From CAWCDJ01 sp963796675 (GTDB taxonomy: Bacteria; Acidobacteriota; Terriglobia; Bryobacterales; Bryobacteraceae): a stretch of DNA of 64,000 nucleotides. Numbering within the stretch: the stretch's first letter is position 1; each line of letters opens with the position of its first letter. The stretch lies in contig CAWCMS010000006.1 of assembly GCA_963796675.1 (NCBI GenBank), forward strand, positions 124,001 to 188,000. The letters run 5' to 3'. The notes under the pieces were generated by a model. It saw nothing but the letters and a program-made list of their open reading frames with translations. It had not been told where the DNA came from and did no database searches. The translations under genes were made by a program, and so were the position numbers. This document shows positions 49,394 to 56,759 of the stretch, piece by piece.

Positions 49394-52381
49394 TTACCTT
49401 TCTGCGACCAGGGAATCGTTCCGCTTATTCAGGAACTGCTTGCTGGTGACGATGGCCTCCACCAGCGGTTCGAGCCGGTAGCCATTGGCGGCCATCAGGC
49501 TATCCATCCGCTCCACGAGCGGGTCGTCCGAAAGCACCAGCGACCGCCCCAGGGCGTACGCCAGCAACTTGCGGCTGAAATTGTCCACGAAATCGTTCTG
49601 CCGGTGTTCGCGGATGTAGGCTCTCAGACCTTCGAGGCCGGTGCCTTCCACTCCGCCCGGAAAATCGGCGCGCGCGTCCACGGTATGTCCGGCGAGGTCT
49701 TTCGAGCGGCGCTCGCCGACCGGTCCATAGCCCTCGAAGGCGAGGCCGAAGGAATCGAAGCGCGCGTGGCAGGCAGCGCACACCGGATTCTGGCGATGCT
49801 TGGCGAGCATGTCCCGCAGGGGCAGATCGAGCTTGGCTTCATCGGCGGGCAATTCAGGCACGTTCGGCGGAGGCGGAGGGATGACTTCGCCGAGAATCCG
49901 TTTGACGACCCAGTTGCCTCGCTTCACGGGACTGGTGCGCAGGCCCGGAGCGTTGAGCGTGAGGAACACCGACATGGGCAGCAGGCCCCCGCGTCCGTAG
50001 CGGCCCGCATCGTCGATGCGGACCCAGTGGTCGGCGCCACCCGCGGGCTCGGGCATTCCATAGTGGCGGGCCAGTACGGGATTGACGAAGGTGTAATCGG
50101 CGTAGAGCAGGTCGAGCAGGGAACGGTCGCCGCGGAATACGTAGTCGAGGAACCGCACGGGCTCCTGGAACATGGCTTCGCGGAGGTCGTTGGTAAAGCT
50201 CGGGAAACGCGCGCGGTCGACGGCGTTGTGTTCTTCGAAGCGGCGGAAATCGAGCCAGTTGCCGCCGAACTCCACGGAGAGTGCCTGCGCCCGGCTGTCC
50301 TGCAGCATGCGACGTACCTCAGCGGCCAGCACGGCGGGCTTGCTCAGTTCGCCGCCGGCGGCGAGCGACATCAGCCGGGTATCCGGCATACTCGACCACA
50401 GGAAGTAACTCAAGCGGCTGGCCAGGCTGTCTCCGGAGAGCGGTTCGATGGCGGATGTGGTGCCGCTGCCGTCGTCCACCAGGTAGAAAAACTTGGGCGA
50501 CATCAGGATGCGGACAATGGAATCGCGGACCGCCTCTTCGTGCGTGAGGCCGCTCTTGTCGCGCAGCGAGTGGTAGAACGCGATCATCTCCTTGCGTTCG
50601 GCCTCGGAAAGCGGGCGGCGGTAGGCGCGCGCGGCGAAGGCGAGAAGAGCGTCGAGATGGTGCGGTTCGGCCTCGGTACGTACCTTTTCGACGGACCGCA
50701 AAGTCTCGTTGACCCACTGGAAGTGATAGCGGATGGCATCCATCGCCACCGGATTGTTGCTCGGCGCGGCCTTCGCCAGATACTCCTCGCGCAGGCCGAA
50801 AATGACCGGCGCGGCGCTCACTTCGTTGTCGGAGGGGCGTACGCTGCCCGACTCGCGGCCCTTGCCCAATACCTCGCCGCTCTGGTTGAAGTAATACTGC
50901 ACCCAGGTGCGCCGGGAGTAATCGGCGATGAAATCGAACTCCAGCCAGAGGCGGTTCAGTTCCTTCTGACCCTGATCATCCAGGATCAGCTCCATCAGCG
51001 GGCGATCGTCGCGGAAGTAGCCCATCACGTTGTGATAACCCGCACTCAGGAGCCGGCCCTTGTCTTCGGAATCGTCCGGATAAAAGCGGCCGCGCTCGCG
51101 AATGTAGAAAGCGTCGGGAAAAACATTGGCGAGGCGCGCCACGGCGGCTTCGTAACGCGGCAGTTGGCCGTCCGGCACCACCAGGTCCGGATCGGCCGCC
51201 CGCGATTTCTGCATGAGAGCGGCCGCGCGTACAGCGGCTTCCTGACCGAGGCCCGCGTACTTGGAAATCGGCGGTGCAACCAGGGGAGGGTCGCTGGCGA
51301 GGCGCAGCGCTTTGGGGTCGAAATCGCGGCGATGCGCCGCAAATTGGCGGAGCTTCCAATTCATCAGCGGCTGCGAGGTCGGGCTCAGGCCGTGGACCAC
51401 AGGCGCGGCGAACTCCATTGCGGTGTCCTTGCGGATGCGCACCACGAAATCGCGCATCTCCGTGCATTTCGCCCGCAGTTGATCCGCGTCCTTCGCGCCG
51501 GGGGCCGGGAGCGCGTTCCACATGGCCCGCAGCTTCGCGAGCGGTCCGGCATTGTGATCGGTACCTTCGAGCAGCTCCCAAACCAGGGGCAGATACTTCG
51601 GGCTAATCTTCGACTCGACGGCGACTGAGGCGAGTGTGACTCCGCTCGTGCCGCGGTGCTTGTAGCGCCATGCCGCCTGGAAATAGTCGGCGTAGTCGGT
51701 CGGCTGACTCGCGTAGAAATTCACGATTCGTTGAATCGTGTACTTTTCGCGATCGGTTTCGACGAGCATCGGATACGGCGCGAAATTGATGCCGTCGGGT
51801 GTCAGCACCATGTGATCGGCGACTTCGCGCGCGGCCTGCAGATACTTACCGAGCAGCGCGGGCGACATGGTGAGCGATTCGCCCGAGTTATCGAAGCCGG
51901 CGGTATTGGCCGGATCGACGGGAAACTCGCGGGTCGGCTGGATGTCGACGCCGGTCAGGTCGCGGATGGTGTAGTTGTACTCGGAGTTGCTGAGGCGGTG
52001 GGCCAGCACGACGCCCGGATCTCCCGCGTGTTTCTGCGCTTCGCCGGCGCGCACGGCTTCGATCCATTCGATAACGGCCTGGCGAGCGACGGCGGGAGGC
52101 TGCGGCATCGCTTTCGGCGGCATCTCTTCGGCGGCCAGCTTTTCGAGGACGCGATTCCAGCGCGGATAATCGCGGACTACGGTGGCGAGGGTGGTATAAG
52201 AGCGAAGGTCCAGGCCCCCGGCGGGAGAACCGCCGCTGTGGCAGGCGACACAATAAGTCGCGACAAAGGGGCGGACGGTTTGCGTGAAGTTTCGATCGAG
52301 CGCGGATTGCGCCAGAGTCAAGCTGGAACCGGCGATTGCTCCGAGGAAGAGCAGACGCGCGGCAAGGCGGTCAAGTCCCAT
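49394..52381 (-). CDS. PSCyt1/DUF1587-DUF1592-DUF1588-DUF1585 multi-domain cytochrome-like protein
   Basis: 995 residues with signal peptide. A haem c-type motif Cys44-x2-Cys47-His48 (CVACHSGG) opens a planctomycete-type cytochrome domain. DUF1587 follows (LAHRLSNSEYNYTIRDLTGVD), then a DUF1595/1592 region (AFAARAYRRPLSEAERKEM; PLSGDSLASRLSYFLWSSMPD; FTNDLREAMFQEPVRFLDY). DUF1588 has a second CxxCH (PVCAACHARFDSFGLAFE) and DUF1585 is at the C-terminus (DPLVERMDSLMAANGYRLEP). The frame is intact. Always paired with DUF1552 in this phylum; a periplasmic redox or polymer-degradation role has been guessed but not shown. The upstream gene is cca, 81 bases away. Confidence 0.92.
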   Translation of the reverse strand: MGLDRLAARLLFLGAIAGSSLTLAQSALDRNFTQTVRPFVATYCVACHSGGSPAGGLDLRSYTTLATVVRDYPRWNRVLEKLAAEEMPPKAMPQPPAVARQAVIEWIEAVRAGEAQKHAGDPGVVLAHRLSNSEYNYTIRDLTGVDIQPTREFPVDPANTAGFDNSGESLTMSPALLGKYLQAAREVADHMVLTPDGINFAPYPMLVETDREKYTIQRIVNFYASQPTDYADYFQAAWRYKHRGTSGVTLASVAVESKISPKYLPLVWELLEGTDHNAGPLAKLRAMWNALPAPGAKDADQLRAKCTEMRDFVVRIRKDTAMEFAAPVVHGLSPTSQPLMNWKLRQFAAHRRDFDPKALRLASDPPLVAPPISKYAGLGQEAAVRAAALMQKSRAADPDLVVPDGQLPRYEAAVARLANVFPDAFYIRERGRFYPDDSEDKGRLLSAGYHNVMGYFRDDRPLMELILDDQGQKELNRLWLEFDFIADYSRRTWVQYYFNQSGEVLGKGRESGSVRPSDNEVSAAPVIFGLREEYLAKAAPSNNPVAMDAIRYHFQWVNETLRSVEKVRTEAEPHHLDALLAFAARAYRRPLSEAERKEMIAFYHSLRDKSGLTHEEAVRDSIVRILMSPKFFYLVDDGSGTTSAIEPLSGDSLASRLSYFLWSSMPDTRLMSLAAGGELSKPAVLAAEVRRMLQDSRAQALSVEFGGNWLDFRRFEEHNAVDRARFPSFTNDLREAMFQEPVRFLDYVFRGDRSLLDLLYADYTFVNPVLARHYGMPEPAGGADHWVRIDDAGRYGRGGLLPMSVFLTLNAPGLRTSPVKRGNWVVKRILGEVIPPPPPNVPELPADEAKLDLPLRDMLAKHRQNPVCAACHARFDSFGLAFEGYGPVGERRSKDLAGHTVDARADFPGGVEGTGLEGLRAYIREHRQNDFVDNFSRKLLAYALGRSLVLSDDPLVERMDSLMAANGYRLEPLVEAIVTSKQFLNKRNDSLVAER

Positions 52382-52462
52382 TGGTCTCCGAGTGCGGTAT
52401 CCATCATATTACGAATGGAGCGCTAAAGTTGAGGGGCTTGTGTGGAGAAGGGCACATCCCTC

Positions 52463-53770
52463 TTACTGGGGGAATCGGGTACGCACGAACGCCATCGCTT
52501 CACCGGCCGTCTGGATGCGGCCTTCCAGTTGCGCCTCTTCGACGGCCACGAGGATTTCCGAGAATCGCGGGCCGGGTTCATAACCGGCGGCGATGAGGTC
52601 GGCGCCGCTGAGGAGACGCTCGGGATGCAGTTCTTCATGCGAGAGCTCGCTGAGCTTCGAACGCACGAACTCCCATGTCTCGAGATTGCGGTTGCTCGAA
52701 AGCACGTCGAGCCGGTGGAGTTCCAGGTGCTCGTCGAAGTCCGGCATCCGTAAGAACTTCTTGAGAGTGCTTTCTTTCATCCGCGGCACGTCTTTGAATC
52801 GCATGTGATTGGCGACCAGGGCTTCCACCTGTTCGGTATCGTCGCGCGAAAATCGCAGGCGGTTCATGATGGTTCCCGTGAGGCGGACTCCCTCTTCCAC
52901 ATGTCCGTCGAAGCGGATGCGCTCCGCCACGCGAAAGGTGGCAGGCTTGCCGACATCGTGGAGCAGGGCACCGAGCGCGAGTGTCGGGGAGGGTTCGCGA
53001 AGCTGTTCGAGCAGCAGCAGCGTGTGGGTCCAGACGTCGCCTTCGGGATGATACTCGGGCGGCTGCTCGACGCCCTTCATCGCCGCTACCTCGGGCAGGA
53101 TATCGGCGAGCAGGCCGGTGGCATCGAGCATTTCGAAGCCGCGGCGCGCGCCGCCTTCCGTGAGGATCCGAACCAGTTCGTCGCGCACGCGCTCCGCCGA
53201 GACATCGAGCACCGCGGAATGGCGGCGCTCGATCGCCTGGAAGGTCGGTTCGTCGATGTCAAAATGGAGACGCGCGGCGAAGCGGATGGCGCGCAGCATT
53301 CGCAGGTGGTCTTCGCGGAAGCGCTCCTCCGGATCGCCGATGGCGCGGATTATCCGGGCTTTTAAATCGCGGCGGCCTTCGACGTAATCCAGGATTTCAC
53401 CGGTCTCCGGCTCGAGCATCAAACCGTTGATGGTAAAGTCGCGGCGCAGAACGTCCTGCTGCGGGTCGCTTTCGAAATGAACGTAGGAAGGCCGGCGGCC
53501 GTCGGTGTAATCGTGGTCGCTGCGGAAGGTGGCCACCTCCACCTGCGAGAAGACGTCGCGTACGAGGACCACTCCGAAATGCGCGCCGACCCGGCCGGAG
53601 CGAGGGAACAGGTCCATGATGCGGTCGGGGCGAGCGTCGGTGGCGACGTCGTAGTCCTGGGGTTTGTACCCAAGCAACAGATCCCGGACGCAGCCTCCAA
53701 CCAGGTATGCCCGGTGTCCCGCGTGGTGAAGCCGTTCGATCACGGCGTGCGCCAACGCTTCGGAATCCAT
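52463..53770 (-). CDS. cca: CCA tRNA nucleotidyltransferase / poly(A) polymerase family, with HD domain
   Basis: 435 residues from the ATG at 53770. Nucleotidyltransferase head: GGCVRD (25-30), metal-binding Asp39-x-Asp41 in PQDYDVAT, RRDFTINGL, then the neck DHLRMLRAIRFAARL and ERVRDELVRIL. A C-terminal HD domain (GDVWTHTLLLLEQL; LGALLHDVGKP) is present as in many class II CCA enzymes with phosphodiesterase activity. It adds or repairs the 3' CCA of tRNAs; an A-adding or poly(A) polymerase role cannot be excluded. An alternative start at 53803 lies in the divergent promoter region. Divergent from the riboswitch-transporter unit. Confidence 0.92.
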   Translation of the reverse strand: MDSEALAHAVIERLHHAGHRAYLVGGCVRDLLLGYKPQDYDVATDARPDRIMDLFPRSGRVGAHFGVVLVRDVFSQVEVATFRSDHDYTDGRRPSYVHFESDPQQDVLRRDFTINGLMLEPETGEILDYVEGRRDLKARIIRAIGDPEERFREDHLRMLRAIRFAARLHFDIDEPTFQAIERRHSAVLDVSAERVRDELVRILTEGGARRGFEMLDATGLLADILPEVAAMKGVEQPPEYHPEGDVWTHTLLLLEQLREPSPTLALGALLHDVGKPATFRVAERIRFDGHVEEGVRLTGTIMNRLRFSRDDTEQVEALVANHMRFKDVPRMKESTLKKFLRMPDFDEHLELHRLDVLSSNRNLETWEFVRSKLSELSHEELHPERLLSGADLIAAGYEPGPRFSEILVAVEEAQLEGRIQTAGEAMAFVRTRFPQ

Positions 53771-53790
53771 GCCCCATGTTAGTATAAGGA

Positions 53791-53891
53791 CGCCGAGCTC
53801 CACCTGGAGGCGGGGGACCCAAGTAGTCGGGGCGCAGTCCGCAAGGACGGAGTACTTTCAAGCTCCAGCCCGTCAGCTAACCTCGCAGGCG
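53791..53891 (+). promoter_or_regulatory. c-di-AMP riboswitch (ydaO/yuaA type)
   Basis: The stretch has the hallmarks of the ydaO aptamer: a closing stem CGCC ... GGCG (53791 and 53891 ends), GGGGGACCCAA at 53812-53822, GGGGCGCAGTCC (53829-53840), a GTCCGCAAGGAC hairpin, and the highly conserved 3' block CCCGTCAGCTAACCTCGCA (about 53869-53887). It lies in the 5' leader of the APC transporter gene, with AGGAGA and GTG downstream. c-di-AMP binding normally switches such genes off. The call is by consensus reading, not covariance scoring. Confidence 0.85.
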
Positions 53892-53932
53892 AATTTGAAA
53901 GTCACCGTAATGGTGATCGAGGAGATATTTCC

Positions 53933-56119
53933 GTGACAACCGGGACGCGGCCGGAAACGGTCAAGGTGGTCATTGCGACCACTGTCATGCTCTCGTTCAT
54001 ATCGTTCTGGCGGGCTGCCGCGATCGTATTGAGCGACCTGGCATCTTCGGCGTATTACGTGGGAGGCATCGCCGAACAGGCGATCGGCAAGGCGGCGCCG
54101 TGGTTCATCCTGGCGATCATGCTGTTCTCCTACGCGGTCCGCGCCATTTACATCGAGAGCTGTTCGATGTTTGTCCGGGGCGGCGTTTACCGGGTGGTGC
54201 ACGAAGCCATGGGCGGGACGCTGGCGAAGTTTTCGGTGTCGGCGCTGATGTTCGACTACGTGCTGACCGGCCCGATCAGCGGAGTCAGCGCGGGCCTCTA
54301 CCTGGGCGGCCTGATCAACGAGTTGGGCGAGCGTCTGGGAATCGCCGGCATGCGCGTCCATCCGCAATATTTCGCTGCCTGTTTCGCAGCGGTGGTGACG
54401 CTTTACTTCTGGCGCAAGAATATCATCGGGATCCACGAATCGAGCGAGAAGGCGCTGCGCATCATGCAGGTCACGAGCGTGATGGTAGTGATCCTGATCG
54501 CGTGGTGCCTGATGACAATCCTCAAGAACGGCTACAACCCGGTGCCTCTGCCGACACCCGCGAACCTGAAGTTTAATCCGAATGCCCTCGGCTGGCTGAA
54601 AGGTACAGTGGCGCCGTCCATTACGGTAATCGCCATCCTCGTCGGATTGGGCCACTCTTTACTGGCAATGAGCGGCGAAGAGAGCCTGGCGCAGGTGAAC
54701 CGCGAAATCGCGCATCCCAAGCTGAAGAACCTGGAGCGCGCAGGGCTGGTGATCTTCCTCTACAGCCTGCTGTTCACGTCGCTGGTCTCGTTTTTTGCGG
54801 TGATGATCATCCCGGACGCCGCGCGCGGCCGGTTCCTCGATAACCTGATCGGCGGCCTGGCGATGTACCTGGTAGGGCCCCTTCCTCTGCGGCTGCTGTT
54901 CCATGGGTTCGTGGTGCTGGTGGGCACCCTGATTCTGGCGGGCGCGGTGAACACGGCCATCATCGGTTCGAACGGCGTGCTCAACCGCGTGGCCGAGGAC
55001 GGTGTGCTGCCTTCCTGGTTTCGCCAGCCGCACTTCAAGTACGGAACCACGTCGCGGCTCATCAACCTGATCGTCGTGCTGCAATTGGTGACCATCGTGA
55101 TCAGCCGAGGCGACGTCGAAATGCTGGGCCAGGCGTACGCCTTCGGCGTGGTCTGGAGTTTCGCGATGAAGGCGCTCTCGGTGCTGGTGCTGCGCTACAA
55201 GCAGCCCGAAGGCCGCGAATGGAAGGTGCCGCTGAACTTCCATATCGGGAAGCTCGAAGTGCCGCTGGGATTGATGATGATCACGGTGTCGCTCTTCGCA
55301 CTGGCGATCATCAACGTACTCACCAAGAAAGTCGCCACGATCTCGGGCGTCATATTCACGGTGGTGTTTTTCATCGTCTTCGAGTTATCCGACCTCTACA
55401 ACCGGAAGCACCGCCAGGGCCAGGGCGGGGAACTCGAGAAGTTCCGCCTGGACACGCACGACGAGGTATCCGCGGCGGTGGTGAACGTCCGGCCCGGCGC
55501 CGTGCTGGTGGCGGTCCGCAATCCGCACCGACTGCAGCACCTGGAACGCATTCTGCACAAGACGGACACGCGCAAGATGGATATCGTGGTGCTCTCGGTG
55601 CGGAAGGTGATTCGGGATGGCGCCCAGATCTTCTCCGCCGCGGAAACCACTGTCTTCACGCGCGTGGTGGCGCTGGCGGAAAAGACGGGGAAACACGTGG
55701 AGTTGATGGTGGTCCCCGGCGCGGACCCCTATGAAGCGGTTGTGCAGAGCGCGGCCCGGCTGCAGGCGTCGCGGATCGTGATGGGGCTTTCTCCGGCACT
55801 GACGCCTTCCGAGCAGGGTGCGCGCGTCGGCGATTGCTGGGAGCGCCTTCCGGAGCCGCGTCCGGCGCTTTCGCTGGAACTGGTCCTCGAGAATCAGAAG
55901 GACGTGGTGTTCTTCAATCTCGGGCCGCATCCACCGCGCCTGTGGCCGGCGGATATCGACCTGGCGCACCGTTTGTGGCTGGAAGTGAGCTCGATGGGGC
56001 CGGGCGCGAAACTGCATCATCGCGACATCATCGGAGTCGCGCTGCGCCGGATGAATGCTGAGATGCGCTCCGAGCGTGCGCACGAAGTGCTCGAAGACAT
56101 CACGCGGGAACTCGGGTAA
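53933..56119 (+). CDS. KimA-like APC-superfamily transporter with C-terminal USP-like domain
   Basis: 728 residues from GTG with AGGAGA nine bases upstream. About 12 membrane helices (residues 15-485), then a cytoplasmic half (490-728) with USP-like folds (VRPGAVLVAVRNPHRLQHLERIL; DIVVLSVRKV; ASRIVMGLS). Residues known from the Bacillus KimA potassium site appear in matching places: Asp35 and Tyr42 (LSDLASSAYY) and Asp108-Tyr109 with Thr112 (FDYVLTGP). The gene is headed by a c-di-AMP riboswitch, the arrangement of B. subtilis kimA itself. Potassium uptake is therefore the leading hypothesis, amino-acid transport the alternative. It is longer than KimA (about 607) because of a larger C-terminal domain. 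Confidence 0.85.
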   Translation: MTTGTRPETVKVVIATTVMLSFISFWRAAAIVLSDLASSAYYVGGIAEQAIGKAAPWFILAIMLFSYAVRAIYIESCSMFVRGGVYRVVHEAMGGTLAKFSVSALMFDYVLTGPISGVSAGLYLGGLINELGERLGIAGMRVHPQYFAACFAAVVTLYFWRKNIIGIHESSEKALRIMQVTSVMVVILIAWCLMTILKNGYNPVPLPTPANLKFNPNALGWLKGTVAPSITVIAILVGLGHSLLAMSGEESLAQVNREIAHPKLKNLERAGLVIFLYSLLFTSLVSFFAVMIIPDAARGRFLDNLIGGLAMYLVGPLPLRLLFHGFVVLVGTLILAGAVNTAIIGSNGVLNRVAEDGVLPSWFRQPHFKYGTTSRLINLIVVLQLVTIVISRGDVEMLGQAYAFGVVWSFAMKALSVLVLRYKQPEGREWKVPLNFHIGKLEVPLGLMMITVSLFALAIINVLTKKVATISGVIFTVVFFIVFELSDLYNRKHRQGQGGELEKFRLDTHDEVSAAVVNVRPGAVLVAVRNPHRLQHLERILHKTDTRKMDIVVLSVRKVIRDGAQIFSAAETTVFTRVVALAEKTGKHVELMVVPGADPYEAVVQSAARLQASRIVMGLSPALTPSEQGARVGDCWERLPEPRPALSLELVLENQKDVVFFNLGPHPPRLWPADIDLAHRLWLEVSSMGPGAKLHHRDIIGVALRRMNAEMRSERAHEVLEDITRELG

Positions 56120-56124
56120 CAAAT

Positions 56125-56483
56125 GCGAGGCTGCGAGCTATAAGCCGGTTTCTGTACCCTTGCAGGCGGCAGTCATTCATCTTGGCCGGACATTGCTGAC
56201 CGGCTCTAGCGACCTACCCGGAAGTTGAGCGGGACGGGCCGTCCCTCCTCCCCTATTTGGTCTTGCTCCGCGTGGGGTTTGCAATGCCGCCGAAATTGCT
56301 CCCGGCGCGGTGCGCTCTTACCGCACCATTTCACCCTTACCCCGTTTCCGGGGCGGTATATTTTCTGTTGCACTTTCCGTAGCCCGAAGAATCGGACCCC
56401 CGGCCGTTAGCCGGCACGCTGCCCTGTGGAGACCGGACTTTCCTCTCCCGTTTCCGGGAGCGACTGCCCGCTCGCAGCCTCAC
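56125..56483 (-). ncRNA. rnpB: RNase P RNA (bacterial class A)
   Basis: Read on the minus strand it begins GTGAGGCTGCGAGCGGGCAG and soon contains GAGGAAAGTCCGG (56445-56433), the universal CR-I block. GTGCAACAGAAAATATAC-type sequence follows in the middle. ACAGAAACCGGCTTA (56155-56141) and GCTCGCAGCCTCGC close it, pairing with the 5' end to form P1. Length of about 359 bases is normal. The catalytic RNA matures tRNA 5' ends. Small open frames across it should be ignored. Confidence 0.95.
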
Positions 56484-56759
56484 AGGCTCATTGTCGCATT
56501 CCGGCGCAAGGGTTTGCGAATGATATACAGAAAACACATTAGAGGCGAGCAATTGCGCTGTGATTTGTGCGACTTCGAACCCTCGCCGGCAGTACCGATT
56601 GCGGGAAATTCTCGCGGAATTGCGAAAAAAGGGTTGTATTCTAAACATATGCTGCTCGCAGTGGGAGTTTGCTGACGGCAACGCTCCGTCACACAGAGCA
56701 CTTCCCCGCGAGTTTCGGTTTTTCTCGCACATGCGGCTAGTTGAGGAGTTTACAACCAG
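56484..56759. other. divergent region between rnpB and the OmpA-type gene
   Basis: 276 bases holding the promoters of both. A GAGGAG ribosome site lies about 12 bases before the ATG at 56760. No clean -35/-10 pair could be fixed on either strand; a GACAAT hexamer near the rnpB 5' end is a weak candidate. The mostly short frames here are not supported. Confidence 0.35.

Noticed and set aside
48206..51628. Open frame of 1140 codons on the plus strand
   Set aside because: It is antisense to the DUF1552 and DUF1592 genes, has the His/Arg/Gly-rich composition of high-GC shadow frames and no domain.
56225..56410. Small open frames over the RNase P RNA
   Set aside because: They coincide with the rnpB structure and have no ribosome site or domain.
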